A DNA stretch of 64,000 nucleotides from Whalleya microplaca (taxonomy: Eukaryota > Ascomycota > Sordariomycetes > Xylariales > Xylariaceae): the NCBI GenBank assembly GCA_022497155.1, contig MU385741.1:1-64000 (forward strand), written 5' to 3'. A program made the translations under genes and the position numbers. Under the pieces are notes generated by a model that worked only from the letters and a program-made list of their open reading frames with translations, was not told the origin of the DNA and searched no databases. Positions 35,616 to 46,691 of this stretch are shown piece by piece (positions within the stretch are counted from its first letter, which is position 1; each line of letters starts with the position of its first letter).

Positions 35616-37868
35616 ATGGCCGACGAACAGAAAACCAATGGGGTGGCATCCCCGAACGCCAATGCCGAAGCAAAAACGCCCAAAGGAAAAGAACTCTATC
35701 CTATGTCCGAATGGAAATACGATGCCTTCTTACACACCTTCTCCGTCCTTGTCGATCTGTTCTTTCGCGAGGTCCATCCACGAGGCGCATGGCGCGTGCC
35801 ACGGACCGGTCCCGTCCTGTTCGTCGCCGCGCCGCATGCCAACCAATTCGTCGACGGCCTCGTCCTGCAACGCACCCTGAAAAATGAATCGAACCGACGT
35901 GTCGGCCTTCTGATTGCCGAGAAGTCTGTACACGGTTTCATCGGATGGGGCTCTCGCCAGACGGGTTCTGTCCCCGTCGGGCGAGCACAGGATAAGGCCA
36001 AGCCGGCAAAGGGCGTTGTCTATCTGCCGGATCCCATCAATGATCCGACTCTCATACGAGGCGTCGGCACCGATTTCGAGAAGGAAGCCGAAGTGGGCGG
36101 CATGATCTTCTTGCCCTCCGTGAAGGGCCAGTCTGGCAGCTCGGTCGACATATCGAAGATCATCGGTCCCGAGGAGATCCGCGTCAAGAGACCATTTAAG
36201 GGGAAGGTCTCGTTGTCGCAGCTCACTGGCCGAGACGACATCGACGAGCAGGGAAACTTCACCAACAAGGAGCTCACGGGACCAAAAGATGGCTACCAGG
36301 GTACCAAGTTCAAGCTGGCGCCCCACATCGACCAGACCGAGGTCTACAAGGCGGTCTTCACCCGTCTGCGGTCTGGCGGCTGTATCGGAATCTTTCCCGA
36401 AGGTGGTAGCCACGACAGGACGGAACTGCTGCCCCTGAAAGCGGGTGTGGCCATCATGGCACTGGGGACCCTGGCAGAGGACCCGGACTGTGGCCTGCAG
36501 ATCGTTCCCGTCGGGATGAACTATTTCCATGCCCACAAGTTCCGATCGAGGGCTGTGGTCGAATTTGGAGCACCCTTCCAGATTCCTCGGGAAATAGTAG
36601 AGAAGTACAAGAACAACGAGAGGAGAGATGCGATCGGCCAGACCCTCGACATGGTTCACCAGGCCCTGAGCGCCGTCACCGTGTCCGCACCAGATTACGA
36701 TACGCTCATGTGCATCCAAGCGGCGCGACGACTCTACAACACGGGCAAGAAACTGCCCCTGCCCATGGTGGTGGAACTCAACAGGAGACTGGCTGTAGGA
36801 TTCTCCAAGTTCAAGAGTGACCCACGCATCATCGACGTGATGCAAAACGTCAAGGACTACAACAAGCAGCTTCACTACCTAAACATTAAGGATCACCAGG
36901 TTGCCTACGCGAAGATGACACTCCCGACTGTCATATTTACGCTACTATACAGAGTTGCTAAGCTCCTTGTCCTCTCCATCGGTGTGGTTCCCGGTCTCTT
37001 TCTCTTCGCCCCGGTCTTCGTCGCCACCAAGATCATCAGCCACAAGAAAGCGAAGGAGGCTCTGGCAGGCTCTTCTGTCAAGATTCAAGGACGCGACGTC
37101 ATGGCAACATGGAAACTCCTCGTCGCCATGGCTTTCGCACCCGTACTCTACAACCTGTATTCGGTCCTGCTCGCGATCAAGGTATACCAAGATCACCTCT
37201 GGGGTTACGTGCCAGAATGGGTGCCGTGGTGGTCGATGTTCGTCTGCGGCTGGATCGTCTTCCCTGCCATTACCTTCGCGGCTCTTCGCTTTGGCGAGGT
37301 CGGCATGGATATCTTCAAATCGCTCCGGCCACTTGTCCTGTGTATTAGCCCAACATCTGGTTACAGCATCCATAATCTGCGTGAGCGCAGAGCGGTACTA
37401 GCCGAGAAGGTAGTCTCAGTGATCAACGACCTTGGACCGGATATGTACGAGGACTTCGAGAAAACGCGCCTGGTGGCTGATCCGTTCCGCGAGGATGGTG
37501 CATTTGGTTTGCCGAAGGAGGCAGCCCGGCGTGATAGTGAGACGACGGAAGCTACGCCTCCTGAATCGCCTACGATGCGGCGCACCCTCACGCGGTCTAG
37601 CCGGGCGATCCCACGGAACGAATCGTTCAGCAACATCGGCAAGGTGGGCATATTTGCCACGCGGCCGTCATCCAGGTCGAGAAGTAGAAGTAATAGCAGC
37701 GGTGGCGCGTTCGGTGGAGCGGCGTTTCCCATCTCCAAGTTCACTACTCTAGATTCGAGCGCAGGCTTCGACGAAGCCAGCAACAAGATCAGGGCAGCAA
37801 TGCGGCAGCGAGGACAGCGGAGGAGACGCAAGAGTGGACAGTCGTCCGACGGCGAGACCAGTGAATGA
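35616..37868 (+). CDS. glycerol-3-phosphate/dihydroxyacetone-phosphate acyltransferase
   Basis: First step of phosphatidate synthesis at the ER: acylation of glycerol 3-phosphate or DHAP, as in yeast Gat1/Gat2 (Sct1). One exon of 750 residues, the usual fungal length. Acyltransferase block I is PHANQFVDG (H74, D80), the variant typical of this fungal family. Block III is FPEGGSHDR at 260-268 and block IV is IVPVGMNYFH. A spacer of about 150 residues separates blocks I and III, as in Gat1. Hydrophobic segments follow near 440-470 (LLVLSIGVVPGLFLFAPVF) and 495-560, consistent with an integral membrane protein. The C-terminal 100 residues are Ser/Arg/Thr-rich (RSSRAIPRNESFSNIG, SSRSRSRSNSSGG), a probable phosphoregulated tail. 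It shares the glycerol 3-phosphate pool with the glycerol kinase at the start of the window but is 33 kb away. Confidence 0.95.
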   Translation: MADEQKTNGVASPNANAEAKTPKGKELYPMSEWKYDAFLHTFSVLVDLFFREVHPRGAWRVPRTGPVLFVAAPHANQFVDGLVLQRTLKNESNRRVGLLIAEKSVHGFIGWGSRQTGSVPVGRAQDKAKPAKGVVYLPDPINDPTLIRGVGTDFEKEAEVGGMIFLPSVKGQSGSSVDISKIIGPEEIRVKRPFKGKVSLSQLTGRDDIDEQGNFTNKELTGPKDGYQGTKFKLAPHIDQTEVYKAVFTRLRSGGCIGIFPEGGSHDRTELLPLKAGVAIMALGTLAEDPDCGLQIVPVGMNYFHAHKFRSRAVVEFGAPFQIPREIVEKYKNNERRDAIGQTLDMVHQALSAVTVSAPDYDTLMCIQAARRLYNTGKKLPLPMVVELNRRLAVGFSKFKSDPRIIDVMQNVKDYNKQLHYLNIKDHQVAYAKMTLPTVIFTLLYRVAKLLVLSIGVVPGLFLFAPVFVATKIISHKKAKEALAGSSVKIQGRDVMATWKLLVAMAFAPVLYNLYSVLLAIKVYQDHLWGYVPEWVPWWSMFVCGWIVFPAITFAALRFGEVGMDIFKSLRPLVLCISPTSGYSIHNLRERRAVLAEKVVSVINDLGPDMYEDFEKTRLVADPFREDGAFGLPKEAARRDSETTEATPPESPTMRRTLTRSSRAIPRNESFSNIGKVGIFATRPSSRSRSRSNSSGGAFGGAAFPISKFTTLDSSAGFDEASNKIRAAMRQRGQRRRRKSGQSSDGETSE

Positions 37869-39233
37869 GGGTGCATGAGGAAGTTTTTTTTAATAAGGGT
37901 TTCATTGTGGATTTTTTTACCTTTAGGACAGTCTCATACAAGGGTTTCCTGTTTTTTTTCCGGTAGGAGAAACCTAGAGGAAATGAATATTCGGGTGTCT
38001 GGATAGCGATCGTCTGTCTGAGTGGGTTATGCATGTGTGGTCATGATTGCATTGCATAGCTTTCAGACGGTGGTGGAGAATGCTTACAGTGTGTCAATAT
38101 AATGAAGTATCACGTATCGTCTCATGAAAATAATCTAATGTAGTTGCTTCTTCTAACTACACTATCTCATGATGCTGAAGATATCTAGATATGTTGACGA
38201 TATACTATATAGAAGGGGAAGGTAACACCGGTTGCCGGCAAAGTCAGTCAGCCTTATGAGCTTGGCAGGGTGGCTTGGAATTGAGGATTTACCTCCAATG
38301 GGGCGCTTGGCAGGGGTCGTAGCCAGTCACCGCCTGTGGCTTACCAATTAGTGAGAGGGAGGATCTGATAAGCTCAAGTGCTACATACGCTATACTATGT
38401 ACATTAATATTCAGCCTATCAGTGTCTTTGCCTATGTAGTGTGAAGAACAGATCATCCACTTTAAGAGCAGTATGACCATGCATATGTGTGCTTACATAC
38501 AGAATATAGTGCTAGTTCCAATGTAGATAATAATAGTCTTGTATATACGTGTCCAAGGTCATCTCGTTTGTGAGGTTTGTATATGCGTGGATGTATTCCG
38601 TGTAAGCATGTCCAATGGATGGGATGCAGGCCCACCGAGGAAGATGCATTAGTGCACGAGACCCACACGGTCTCGGCCTCCGAGGCCCTCCCGCAAGGAC
38701 AACCTCTTACCACCGAACGGCGCTTCTATTGATTGTCCGAGCCTGAGACGACTAGGACCGAGACAAGTATTAATAGGCGACTGTGGCCGGCCGTCAGACT
38801 ATGCCAAATAGAACCTCCTTTATTTTTCCTGTTTGTTCGTTACGAGTTTGAATTTATAGCATTATCCATTACATAGATCTGGGCCAAGGTAGTGAGTGGG
38901 TGTTACAACAAGCGAGCGTGCAAGTGATCAGTTCGGGTGTCTTTTATTCTTCCCTTCCGTCGTCTTCTCCGCAGTTGGTGTAATTCCCACGCCGCCATAC
39001 CTTGTTCCTATCCGATCAGGACACGACACGTGCCGTTTATTCTCCTATTACGACCTCCTACCTATCATCCCTGAGATTATCAATCCTGTCAGTTGTTGCG
39101 CCATCGCCCACGACCCGCTCCCCGCCTCCACACTGACTTGCCCTTCTCGGCCACGGCAAGCTTGGCAGCTGACTTATAAGAGGATCAGATAAGAACCCGG
39201 TCCTCCTCTTTCTCCTTTCTTTTTCTTTCCACC
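37869..39233. other. intergenic region, no gene seen
   Basis: 3' flank of the GPAT gene and 5' flank of the Apd1-like gene. No protein-like frame. A C/T-rich stretch just before 39234 marks the leader. Confidence 0.5.
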
Positions 39234-40481
39234 ATGCCGTCCGGTTCCTCCTCTTCTCACCACAGGCACGGGAGCAAACACGGAATGGCGTCGGGACTGA
39301 TGTCGTTTTTCGGCGGCGCCAGGAGGGCGGTCGCGGGCGATCCAAGCGGCAGCGGTGGTTCTTCCAAGCGCTCTGGCGGCGGTGGGCTCTTCCCGCAAAC
39401 GACCCCGGACGTCGACGGCGAGGCCTGCACGCGCGACTGCGACAGCTGCACCGTCAAGTACCCGCGCCACTTCAAGGTCGAGGAGTCGCACGCGCTGTAC
39501 GGCCGCGTCAAGCCCTGGAGCACCCACGTCCTCGTGGCCACCAGCAAGTCCGACTGGAGCCGGAAGGTCGAGGACGAGCGCGGCAGCGTCATGGAGGCCT
39601 TTGACAGCGCCAGCAAGCCCAGCAACGGGGTACGTATATCATGGTCTACGGCGTCACCATGTGCCATCTAGGTATTGCGTACTAACGCGACGCGTGACGC
39701 ACAGAAACTCATGCTCTCGGCCTCTAACATGCCCACGCCGTCCAACACGACAGACTACTCGGAGCCGACGACGGTGCTTGTGCTGCCGGCCTTCACGATC
39801 GTCTCGAACGTGACCCCCGGCGCCGTGCCGACGCTGATCTCCAAGTACATCTCGCGGGCGCCGACGACGGGTGACCCGCTGGCGTCCATCTCCCTCCCTG
39901 CGACGCTCCCCGCGCACCGCCCGGGCGCCCGCGAGATGGTCGCGCGCGCCTGCCCGCACCGCGCGCTAGTCCTCCTGTGCTCGCACCGCACGCGCGACGC
40001 GCGCTGCGGCCAGAGCGCGCCGCTGATCCGCAAGGAGCTCGAGCGCCACCTGCGCCCGCTGGGGCTCGACCGCGACCTCGACGACGAGCGGCCCGGCGGC
40101 GTCGGCATCTACTTCGTCAACCACGTCGGCGGGCACAAGTACTCCGCCAATATGCTGATCTACCGCCGCCCGAACGCCTTCGGCATCGACGACGTCGATC
40201 GCGGTTCGCTGGCGCAGGGCGAGGAGCTCAAGATCAAGGATCCGGTTGCGCAGAAGGCGGCGCCGGTGGAGGGTGAGGGCGAGGGTGATGGGGAGGGTAA
40301 TGAAGATCTGCAGGCTGAGATCGAGGATGTCGGGGCCGGCCAGTGCATCTGGCTTGCGCGCGTCCGCCCCGAGGACTGCGAGAACCTCGTCCGCTACACC
40401 ATCCTCCAGGGCCGGGTCGTCAAGCGTGATAGCCAGCTGCGCGGCGGCTTCGACCGCTCCAAGGGCTTGGCGAGTTGGTGA
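39234..40481 (+). CDS. sucrase/ferredoxin-like family protein (Apd1-like)
   Basis: Exons 39234-39629 and 39705-40481 give 390 residues. The 75-bp intron has a perfect TACTAAC branch site. The C-terminal thioredoxin-like ferredoxin half contains C-x8-C (C224 and C233, in LLCSHRTRDARCG) and H-x3-H (H272 and H276, in HVGGH). In yeast Apd1 and relatives this two-Cys/two-His set binds a [2Fe-2S] cluster. Ahead of it are CTRDCDSCTVKYP near residue 63 and HVLVATSKSDW, which also fit the family. After it comes GQCIWLARVRPEDCENLVRYTI. An acidic Gly/Glu linker (EGEGEGDGEGNED) splits the C-terminal half. Family members are linked to redox or metal stress and actin patches; the exact role here is not known. 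Confidence 0.88.
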
Positions 40482-42126
40482 TTAACCTGAGCGAAGAGAT
40501 GAGGACATGTCGCGTGAACGCATGACAGAAAGACAGACAGGCAGGCATATAGATGCATACAGCATACCCGGCTACATCCAAGATGTCTAGATCGATGTAT
40601 GCCGCTTTCTCCTTCCCGCATAGGAGTTCAGGGATTTCGAGGAAAAGTTCGGTGCATTGGCTTCTGGCCAGGGAGGTAGTAAAACATCCACGGAGAGAAT
40701 TGCTTTACAGTGTGTTTACCTCTGGTGAAGTGGGTTGAGGAAGTGAGTTAGTATGCGGTCCTGCGCTGAATTACGGCAGTTAGATTGACTTCCGGGCGCT
40801 GGCAGACAGACAGAGCCTTGGTATAGATGAATAAACCGGCTACGGTGCAAAGTGTGCATGTGGTGTTATAATTCGAATGCCACAGGGAATCATTTGAATG
40901 TCTTTAGCTTGGAGGTGAATTGTGTGATATAAGCCCATCGCCATAGGTCCGGGGGTTGAAGTTGATCCTCTTTGGGCGTCCTAGCCTGGCTTATCTATTA
41001 TATTTCGAATGCAGTTCTTGCCTAGTACGTTTAGCTACGGGTTTACGTAGTTCTACTATAAGTTTCCGGGATGCAAGAGGTTAGTAAATGGGAAATTTGT
41101 GGGGTTTATGTACAGATATACGCGATATAGGTAGTTGTACGTTCAGCATCGAGGTCAATCACTCGGCCATGCACAGCTGGACTCCCAGGCTTGAGGCATA
41201 TTCCCATACGTGACAACGGCCTAACTATATGTCGTCCTTCCATTAGTAGACTTTCAGAGGGTGAGGACTTGCGAGACGAGAATGATAGGAAAGGGCAAGT
41301 TCGCGTCGTTTTGAGCTTTATATGTAATTAGTCTGCTATACTAAGAGCTGGTGGACTATTAGAGGTTGCGAGGCCGAAGACATATTATAGGCTTTATTGT
41401 TCCCACAAGGGAGACTTGTCTGTAGATAGGCCTTTCATGCTATATGGGAGCAAAATATTGGCCAAGCTGGGATCTACGCCGAGCAGTCTCCGGGCACTGC
41501 GGAAGTAACTAAAAGTTATGGGTTTAGAAATGGCCATCTCGAGAAATATTCAATACTTCTGTGAGGCTTTCTGAGAGAGAGATGGGACGAGGAAGTGTCT
41601 CAAAAATTCGTCACCCTTCTCGAGATATGAAAAGGCAACACTGCTAAAGTGAGTATGAACTCAGCCACGGCTCTGAATATCATCAAGGAAGTGACCAGAG
41701 GCAAACTTTGACTTTGTATAACTGGGGGCTTGTTGAAATGGGATATGTGATTACATATGAGACTGATATGCGCTGGGCCACTGCCTCCAAAAAGATTCGT
41801 AGATTGATAGAAAGGGAGAAAAGGGAGTGGGAAGGAGAGAGAGAGATCAAACGAAGGCTGGCGATGGATTATCAAAGTCGTTCTCTATGGGAAGGTAACA
41901 AGCACGCAAAATAAAACAAAGCGGACACAATACAGATAGTCAATTTTCGTCTCATGTAGGCAAATGGTAAGAACTTATTGGGGTCTGATCAGCCAGTCTG
42001 CCACTGTACTCTTGACAGTTACTACTACTGAAACCCCGTTTCTTCCATCCTACTCCGATTCTCTGACTATGGCTATTAGCGTGTCTCGTCTGGCTTGATG
42101 CCCGGGGTGCCGTCTGATGGGCCTGG
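40482..42126. other. convergent intergenic region, no gene seen
   Basis: Between the 3' ends of the Apd1-like and zinc-knuckle genes. Frames of up to 91 codons look random. It is AT-richer than the flanking genes. Confidence 0.5.
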
Positions 42127-43131
42127 CTATCCGATGAGACGCATCGGCGACCGCTCCCTCTTGATGCCCGTCTGTTCCTGCTTATGACGTGGAGACCGCG
42201 ATCTAAAGCGACGGGGCCGTCTAGACGGGATTCTGAAGCGGAACTGGTCGGGGGCTAACGACAGCTCCTTTTTGATAAGGGCGTCAGCAGAAGTTGCAGG
42301 ATCCTTGGGCATCTTGCTCACGTCGACAGTCAGGATGCCAGTGTACTCGAACGTTTTCCAGTCGGGGTAGGCACGTCTCCGAGACTGGTCCAGAACAAAG
42401 CCCGGCGTATGCGGTAGCGGAACGGCCGGAGAACCAGCCGCGACCCATATGTGATACCAACTCAATCCAGTCTTGGCTGGACATCTGTTGGCTCGATGGT
42501 CCACATTGAGCCGGTAGTCCATCTTGCGTCTGGCGTCGTCGTCCAGCCGGCGTCTTTCCCAGCAGTTGGCGTAGTAGTGGTTGTCGGCGTTGCAGAGCGG
42601 ACAGGTGACGCGAGCCATGAACCCGTCCGGGCCGGCCTTGATGCAGTCCCAAGCCTGATGGCCGGTACGCCCACAGTTACGGCAGGGTTGACTATCTGAG
42701 GGTGCCAAGAATGTTGACTTCGTCGATACGTTATTGGGTCTGCCACCGCGCTGCTGCGTCCACTTGGAGGCGCGTCGACCGCGCTGCGGCTCTCTGTGAG
42801 CAGCTGGCTGGGATGGTCTAGGGCCTGGGAACGGTTGCGGCGCCGACGGTTGACCTACGTAAGTATGGGGATTACCGAAGAAGTGCGTCTGGGGCAAACT
42901 GGCGGGAGGCGGCGGTGGTGCTCCCCGTTCGAAATAAGGAGCCGGCGATGGCTGATGACCCATATAGGGCCCCAGACTCATGGTTTGCTCATGGGCTGGG
43001 AAGGGCGTATCGCGTGCGAAGGCGCTTGTCACATCGTCCGTCGAGACCGAGGGAACCCGACTTTGGCGACGTCGTCGACCATTCCTGTTGTTTCTTTGTT
43101 GACCGCTCCACATTTCGGAAATGTGTTGCAT
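42127..43131 (-). CDS. CCHC zinc-knuckle protein with Arg/Ser-rich tail
   Basis: Single exon, 334 residues. Two zinc knuckles of the C-x2-C-x4-H-x4-C type lie at residues 150-163 (CRNCGRTGHQAWDC) and 177-190 (CPLCNADNHYYANC), a pair that normally binds single-stranded RNA or DNA. The N-terminal 145 residues are Pro/Gln/Arg-rich and probably disordered (NRNGRRRRQSR, APPPPPASLP). The part after the knuckles (LSWYHIWVAAGSP, WKTFEYTGILTVDV) may fold. The C-terminus is basic and Arg/Ser-rich (RRPRRFRSRSPRHK), as in splicing-associated proteins. There are no retroelement Gag, protease or RT sequences beside it, so it reads as a cellular gene. No characterised orthologue recognised; an RNA-related role is inference. 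Confidence 0.75.
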   Translation of the reverse strand: MQHISEMWSGQQRNNRNGRRRRQSRVPSVSTDDVTSAFARDTPFPAHEQTMSLGPYMGHQPSPAPYFERGAPPPPPASLPQTHFFGNPHTYVGQPSAPQPFPGPRPSQPAAHREPQRGRRASKWTQQRGGRPNNVSTKSTFLAPSDSQPCRNCGRTGHQAWDCIKAGPDGFMARVTCPLCNADNHYYANCWERRRLDDDARRKMDYRLNVDHRANRCPAKTGLSWYHIWVAAGSPAVPLPHTPGFVLDQSRRRAYPDWKTFEYTGILTVDVSKMPKDPATSADALIKKELSLAPDQFRFRIPSRRPRRFRSRSPRHKQEQTGIKRERSPMRLIG

Positions 43132-44014
43132 TCTTTCATGGTAGGTGAAGAAAGGTAAATTGTGTTGTGGGAAGGTCTCAAAAGGTACAGTGGCAATCGA
43201 GCGGGCAACATTCAGTGTTAGGCATGTGTGTATGTGTGTAAAAATGGCATCAACCGTTGCTTAGGGTAACCACCGGCTCCTGGCCAACACCCTATTAAAC
43301 CTCAACTATTTCTCTCCGTTCGGCCAGTCACTATAGTTGGGGATATTCGTCCTCTTAGCCACTGTGCCTATTGTAACTTCTTACAAGCTACCCTTGTACA
43401 TCTCTGACTGAGATATCGATACTAACGACACGAATATATTCATGCTATTTGAAAAAAAGTCCTGGTAACTAATGTTCAAATTTTAGTATATATTTATGAA
43501 AGATGTAACTGGGTCTACTGCGGTCCCATTAAGCCTTTCTCCCTTTTCCTTGGCCGATACAGCAAACCACCGCAGCATTACTAATATAAAACTGACAATA
43601 CAATTAGCATACGTATATAATCAGTATACGTATATAATCAGTATACATATATAATCAGTATATATTACTATCAGTTCTTGCTACACTATATGTCCGGTGA
43701 ATATAATATTATAGACTAACCTTAGTAGATATTCAGTGAATAAAAAGCTATAGTGAATCACTTCGAAACCGCCTGCTTTAAGACATTTAGGCACTGTGGA
43801 GAATTTTTATTATATTTACAATGGCACAATTCCCCTTTTAAGCAATACTGCCTTAATAGAACCTTCCGCCCAAGTGACCAAAGGTTATAACCTGAGTAAA
43901 CAGATAGTATCACTTCCCAACAGCCACAATATCCATTCATCGCAATTAATAACAATGTCACCCAGGCAATTTCTGTATCTACAACCTCATCTTCATCAAC
44001 GATACTGCTTCATA
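43132..44014. other. AT-rich intergenic region with 17-bp tandem repeat
   Basis: No gene seen. AT-rich between about 43.4 and 43.8 kb, with the tandem repeat listed separately. Confidence 0.5.
43606..43664. repeat. 17-bp tandem repeat, three copies and a part
   Basis: Unit agtatacgtatataatc at 43606-43622 (one mismatch), 43623-43639 and 43640-43656 (one mismatch), then a partial copy. Non-coding and AT-rich. Confidence 0.9.
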
Positions 44015-45193
44015 ATGGCGTCTTCACAGGCCAACCCATCGGAAGAGTCCCTACATATCAACCCTTCGGAGGAGCGGCTACATGCTAATCCTTTGGAGGA
44101 GACTTTACCGGTAAGGTCCTCGGAGGAGTCTCTACAAGTGAACCCCTCGAAGGAGCTCCTACAAACCGACACTACGGAGGAGTCCCTACAAGAGAGCTCC
44201 GCGAAGGCGCAGGACGACATCTCGGAGTCGAGACATCGGATTGATATAATGAGTCTTCTACTGGACTGCCTGGGGAGATATCTCGGACCTACAATTTAGG
44301 AGCTCATGCGAGATACAACAAAATATGAGTCGTTGGTGGCGTGCTTCATGGGAAAGACTTCGGGCTCGCGCTTGGTATACAATGTGCTCAAGGATTTGTG
44401 GTTTGGTAAGTCGTCTACCCGCTGTTGACGGATTTGCCGTAGGCAGGCTGGGGACCCGAGGCTGACAACACCCTGGTCAGAACTCAAGACGTGGGACGAA
44501 TGCCCCGGCCACGACGTGCTCCCTGACGAAACTCAAGGGCCGTGGGTTACCGGTGAGCAACTGGATGCCCTTATAGAGGTACATAAGTCACACATCGAAT
44601 ATCAGCCACGCAGTGATGCATTCACCCGTGCTCTGATCGATTTCCTCCTCGAAACGTCCACGGAGGAACTGGGTCAACCGCAGTACAATAAAGAGCCTGC
44701 AACCAAGGAAGAGCCAGCGGACGACTTTCTGGAATTCGATGCCGAATACGGCATATCAATCGAGAAGGCCCAGAAGTTGATTGGCCGTGCCTTCTATAAG
44801 ACTGAGAACTCAGCGTCTGTGTCGTGGATGGTGGAGGTGCCACTGTACATCAACACATGTTCAATTGAAGTGGACAGAGACACTCTTGCGGATGTATAGG
44901 CATCTAGCACGATGCTGGGGATCAATATTCGTGTCTGCCAGAAGACCCCCAGCTAGTGGCTTTGGAAGACTCTTATTTTCGAGAAGCTTGTATTCGTTGG
45001 CCCGGGGCTCGACGGATCCTTCACGGGATGCGGAGAGTATTTCGTAAATGCGGACGCATATTATGCCACGCTTAATTCTTTCTGGGAGGCCTACTTTCTA
45101 CTACTGCACTGGGTTCGCAAGATGGAGGCGGAAGGCAAGGTAATTCCACTTGTGACTTACCTTAGAGGCGCCACAATGTCGGACCTTGGCTGA
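44015..45193 (+). pseudogene. decayed gene of unknown family, three in-frame TAG codons
   Basis: One frame runs from ATG 44015, through a good 75-bp intron (44406-44480, GTAAGT...CAG), to TGA at 45191-45193. This is 368 codons, broken by TAG at 44297, 44897 and 44954. Sequence on both sides of each stop is protein-like: LLLDCLGRYLGPTI before the first, YESLVACFMGKTSGSRLVYN after it, then EQLDALIEVHKSHIEYQP and VSWMVEVPLYINTCSIEVDRD, and LVFVGPGLDGSFTGCGEYF after the third. Residues 7-60 are six copies of a nine-residue repeat. Each stop is one C-to-T change from CAG within a CpA step, as RIP-type mutation would cause, and the flanks are AT-rich. Alternatives are unseen introns or sequencing error. 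I do not recognise the family. Confidence 0.5.
44033..44194 (+). repeat. 27-bp coding minisatellite, six copies
   Basis: Six 27-bp units encode NPSEESLHI-type nonapeptides (NPSEERLHA, NPLEETLPV, RSSEESLQV, NPSKELLQT, DTTEESLQE). The Glu and Leu positions are the most constant. Confidence 0.9.
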
Positions 45194-45533
45194 TATTAGA
45201 GTGCAGCCACCCAAGTTCAGGGGTAGCTATACGGTACCTGCTTAGGTAAGGTACATAGGTACTTCGTAAGGTAGCTAGGTATCGAGCTTACTAATAAGAA
45301 ATCACGTGCTGATAACGCTTGACCCGTGTGGCAGTTGTGGATATCTGCGTGCCTCGGTCCAATCCCCGACCTCCATATCTTCTAAGCCGGGGTTCGTCAT
45401 TACAGGTACTTAGCGCAGGTCGATCGCTTGTCGTGGCGCAACCGCTTCCTTTCATTCATAACAGACGTCGAATGCTTCAGGAACCCAACCATCTATGCTG
45501 CGATGACAGTCTATTGAGCCTGAACCCGCGAAC
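45194..45533. other. short intergenic region, promoter of PEX14
   Basis: No gene seen. Around 45235-45290 several ggta, aggtac and ctaggta words are crowded together. Confidence 0.45.
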
Positions 45534-46691
45534 ATGGCAATCCGCGAGGACATCGTGGCCTCTGCGGTCTCTTGTACGCCTCCTAGTCCCCTCCGAAAGT
45601 ATTTAGTTGTGTTATTAACGAACCCGCACCAGTCCTGCAAGACCCGAATGTCGTGTCGTCGCCCGTCGAGAACAAGTTATCCTTCCTCCGCTCCAAGAAC
45701 CTGACGCAGGAAGAAATCGATGCGGCGTTCTCGCGTACCGGCACGTCGCCCGGGCCAGTTGCTACCTCAGCTCCGCCATCACAAACCGCGTCCGGACCCA
45801 TCCAGCAACAGCCATATCAGGGCCAATACCAATCTCAACCCTACGGATGGCAAGCGCCGCCGCCTGAGCCGCCTAAGAGAGACTGGCGGGATTGGTTCAT
45901 CATGGCGACGGTGATGGGAGGCGTTGGATACGGCCTGTATTTTATGACCAAGGTGCGACGGCTACTCAGTGCACCTTTGTTTCAGGAGACTAACTCGATA
46001 GTAGCGCTATCTATACCCCTTGGTGTCACCGCCAACTCCAGAAAAGCTAGATCAAGACAAGTCACTGGTAGACGAGCAGTTCGACAAAGCGTTCGCAACC
46101 ATCGAGCAGCTAGTCAAGGACACCGAAGCGTTGAAGTCCTCGGAGAAGGAACGCACCGAGAAGCTCGACAAGGTGCTCGAAGAGCTGGAGACATTTATGA
46201 AAGACACGAAATCCGTTGGGAAACGGCAAGAGGACGAGACGGACAGGTTACGAGAGGAAATGAGGTCCTTGAAGGGCGTCATCCCTAAGTCCATGACAGC
46301 AAACAAGGAGTTCACGGACAACCGACTGAAGGAGATCAGCAACGAAGTCAGGAGCTTGAAGTCCCTAGTCGGCCAGAGGATGAATCCGAGTAGTAGCCAA
46401 TCCACCTCCAGCAGCGCCAATGGGTTTCTTCGATCCGCGACTAATAATGCGGCTCCGGGCACTCCTGGTCCCGCGAGTCCGGCGATCGACACGGCCGTGA
46501 AGGAGAACGCAGAGGCGGCCCAGGACGACATCTCCCCAAAAACGACCAGGCAGGACTCCTACATACCATCTATCGGCGGTCGACCCAGCCCTTTCGGCGT
46601 CGGCGCACCATCTGGTAGGGCGTCAATTCCTGCTTGGCAGATGGCCGCGAGCAAGTCTAGCGACGCACAGGAGGCTGGCAGCAGTTCTTAA
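45534..46691 (+). CDS. pex14: peroxisomal membrane docking protein Pex14
   Basis: Docking component for the cargo receptors Pex5 and Pex7 at the peroxisome membrane. Exons 45534-45573, 45633-45952 and 46005-46691 give 348 residues, a normal fungal length. The conserved N-terminal Pex14 domain is restored only after splicing the 59-bp first intron: MAIREDIVASAVS joins FLQDPNV, followed by NKLSFLRSKNLTQEEIDAAF. A Pro/Gln-rich linker follows, then one hydrophobic segment at about residues 94-118 (WFIMATVMGGVGYGLYFMTK). The 52-bp second intron joins this to RYLYPLVSPPTP. A coiled coil runs from about 130 to 220 (KSSEKERTEKLDKVLEELETF) and a Ser/Pro-rich tail follows. Both introns have good branch sites (TTAACGA, CTAACTC). 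Identity is secure. Confidence 0.95.

Noticed and set aside
42127..43131. Zinc-knuckle protein as a retrotransposon Gag remnant
   Set aside because: No reverse transcriptase, protease, integrase or LTR is visible nearby, and the frame is intact with an Arg/Ser tail typical of cellular RNA-binding proteins.
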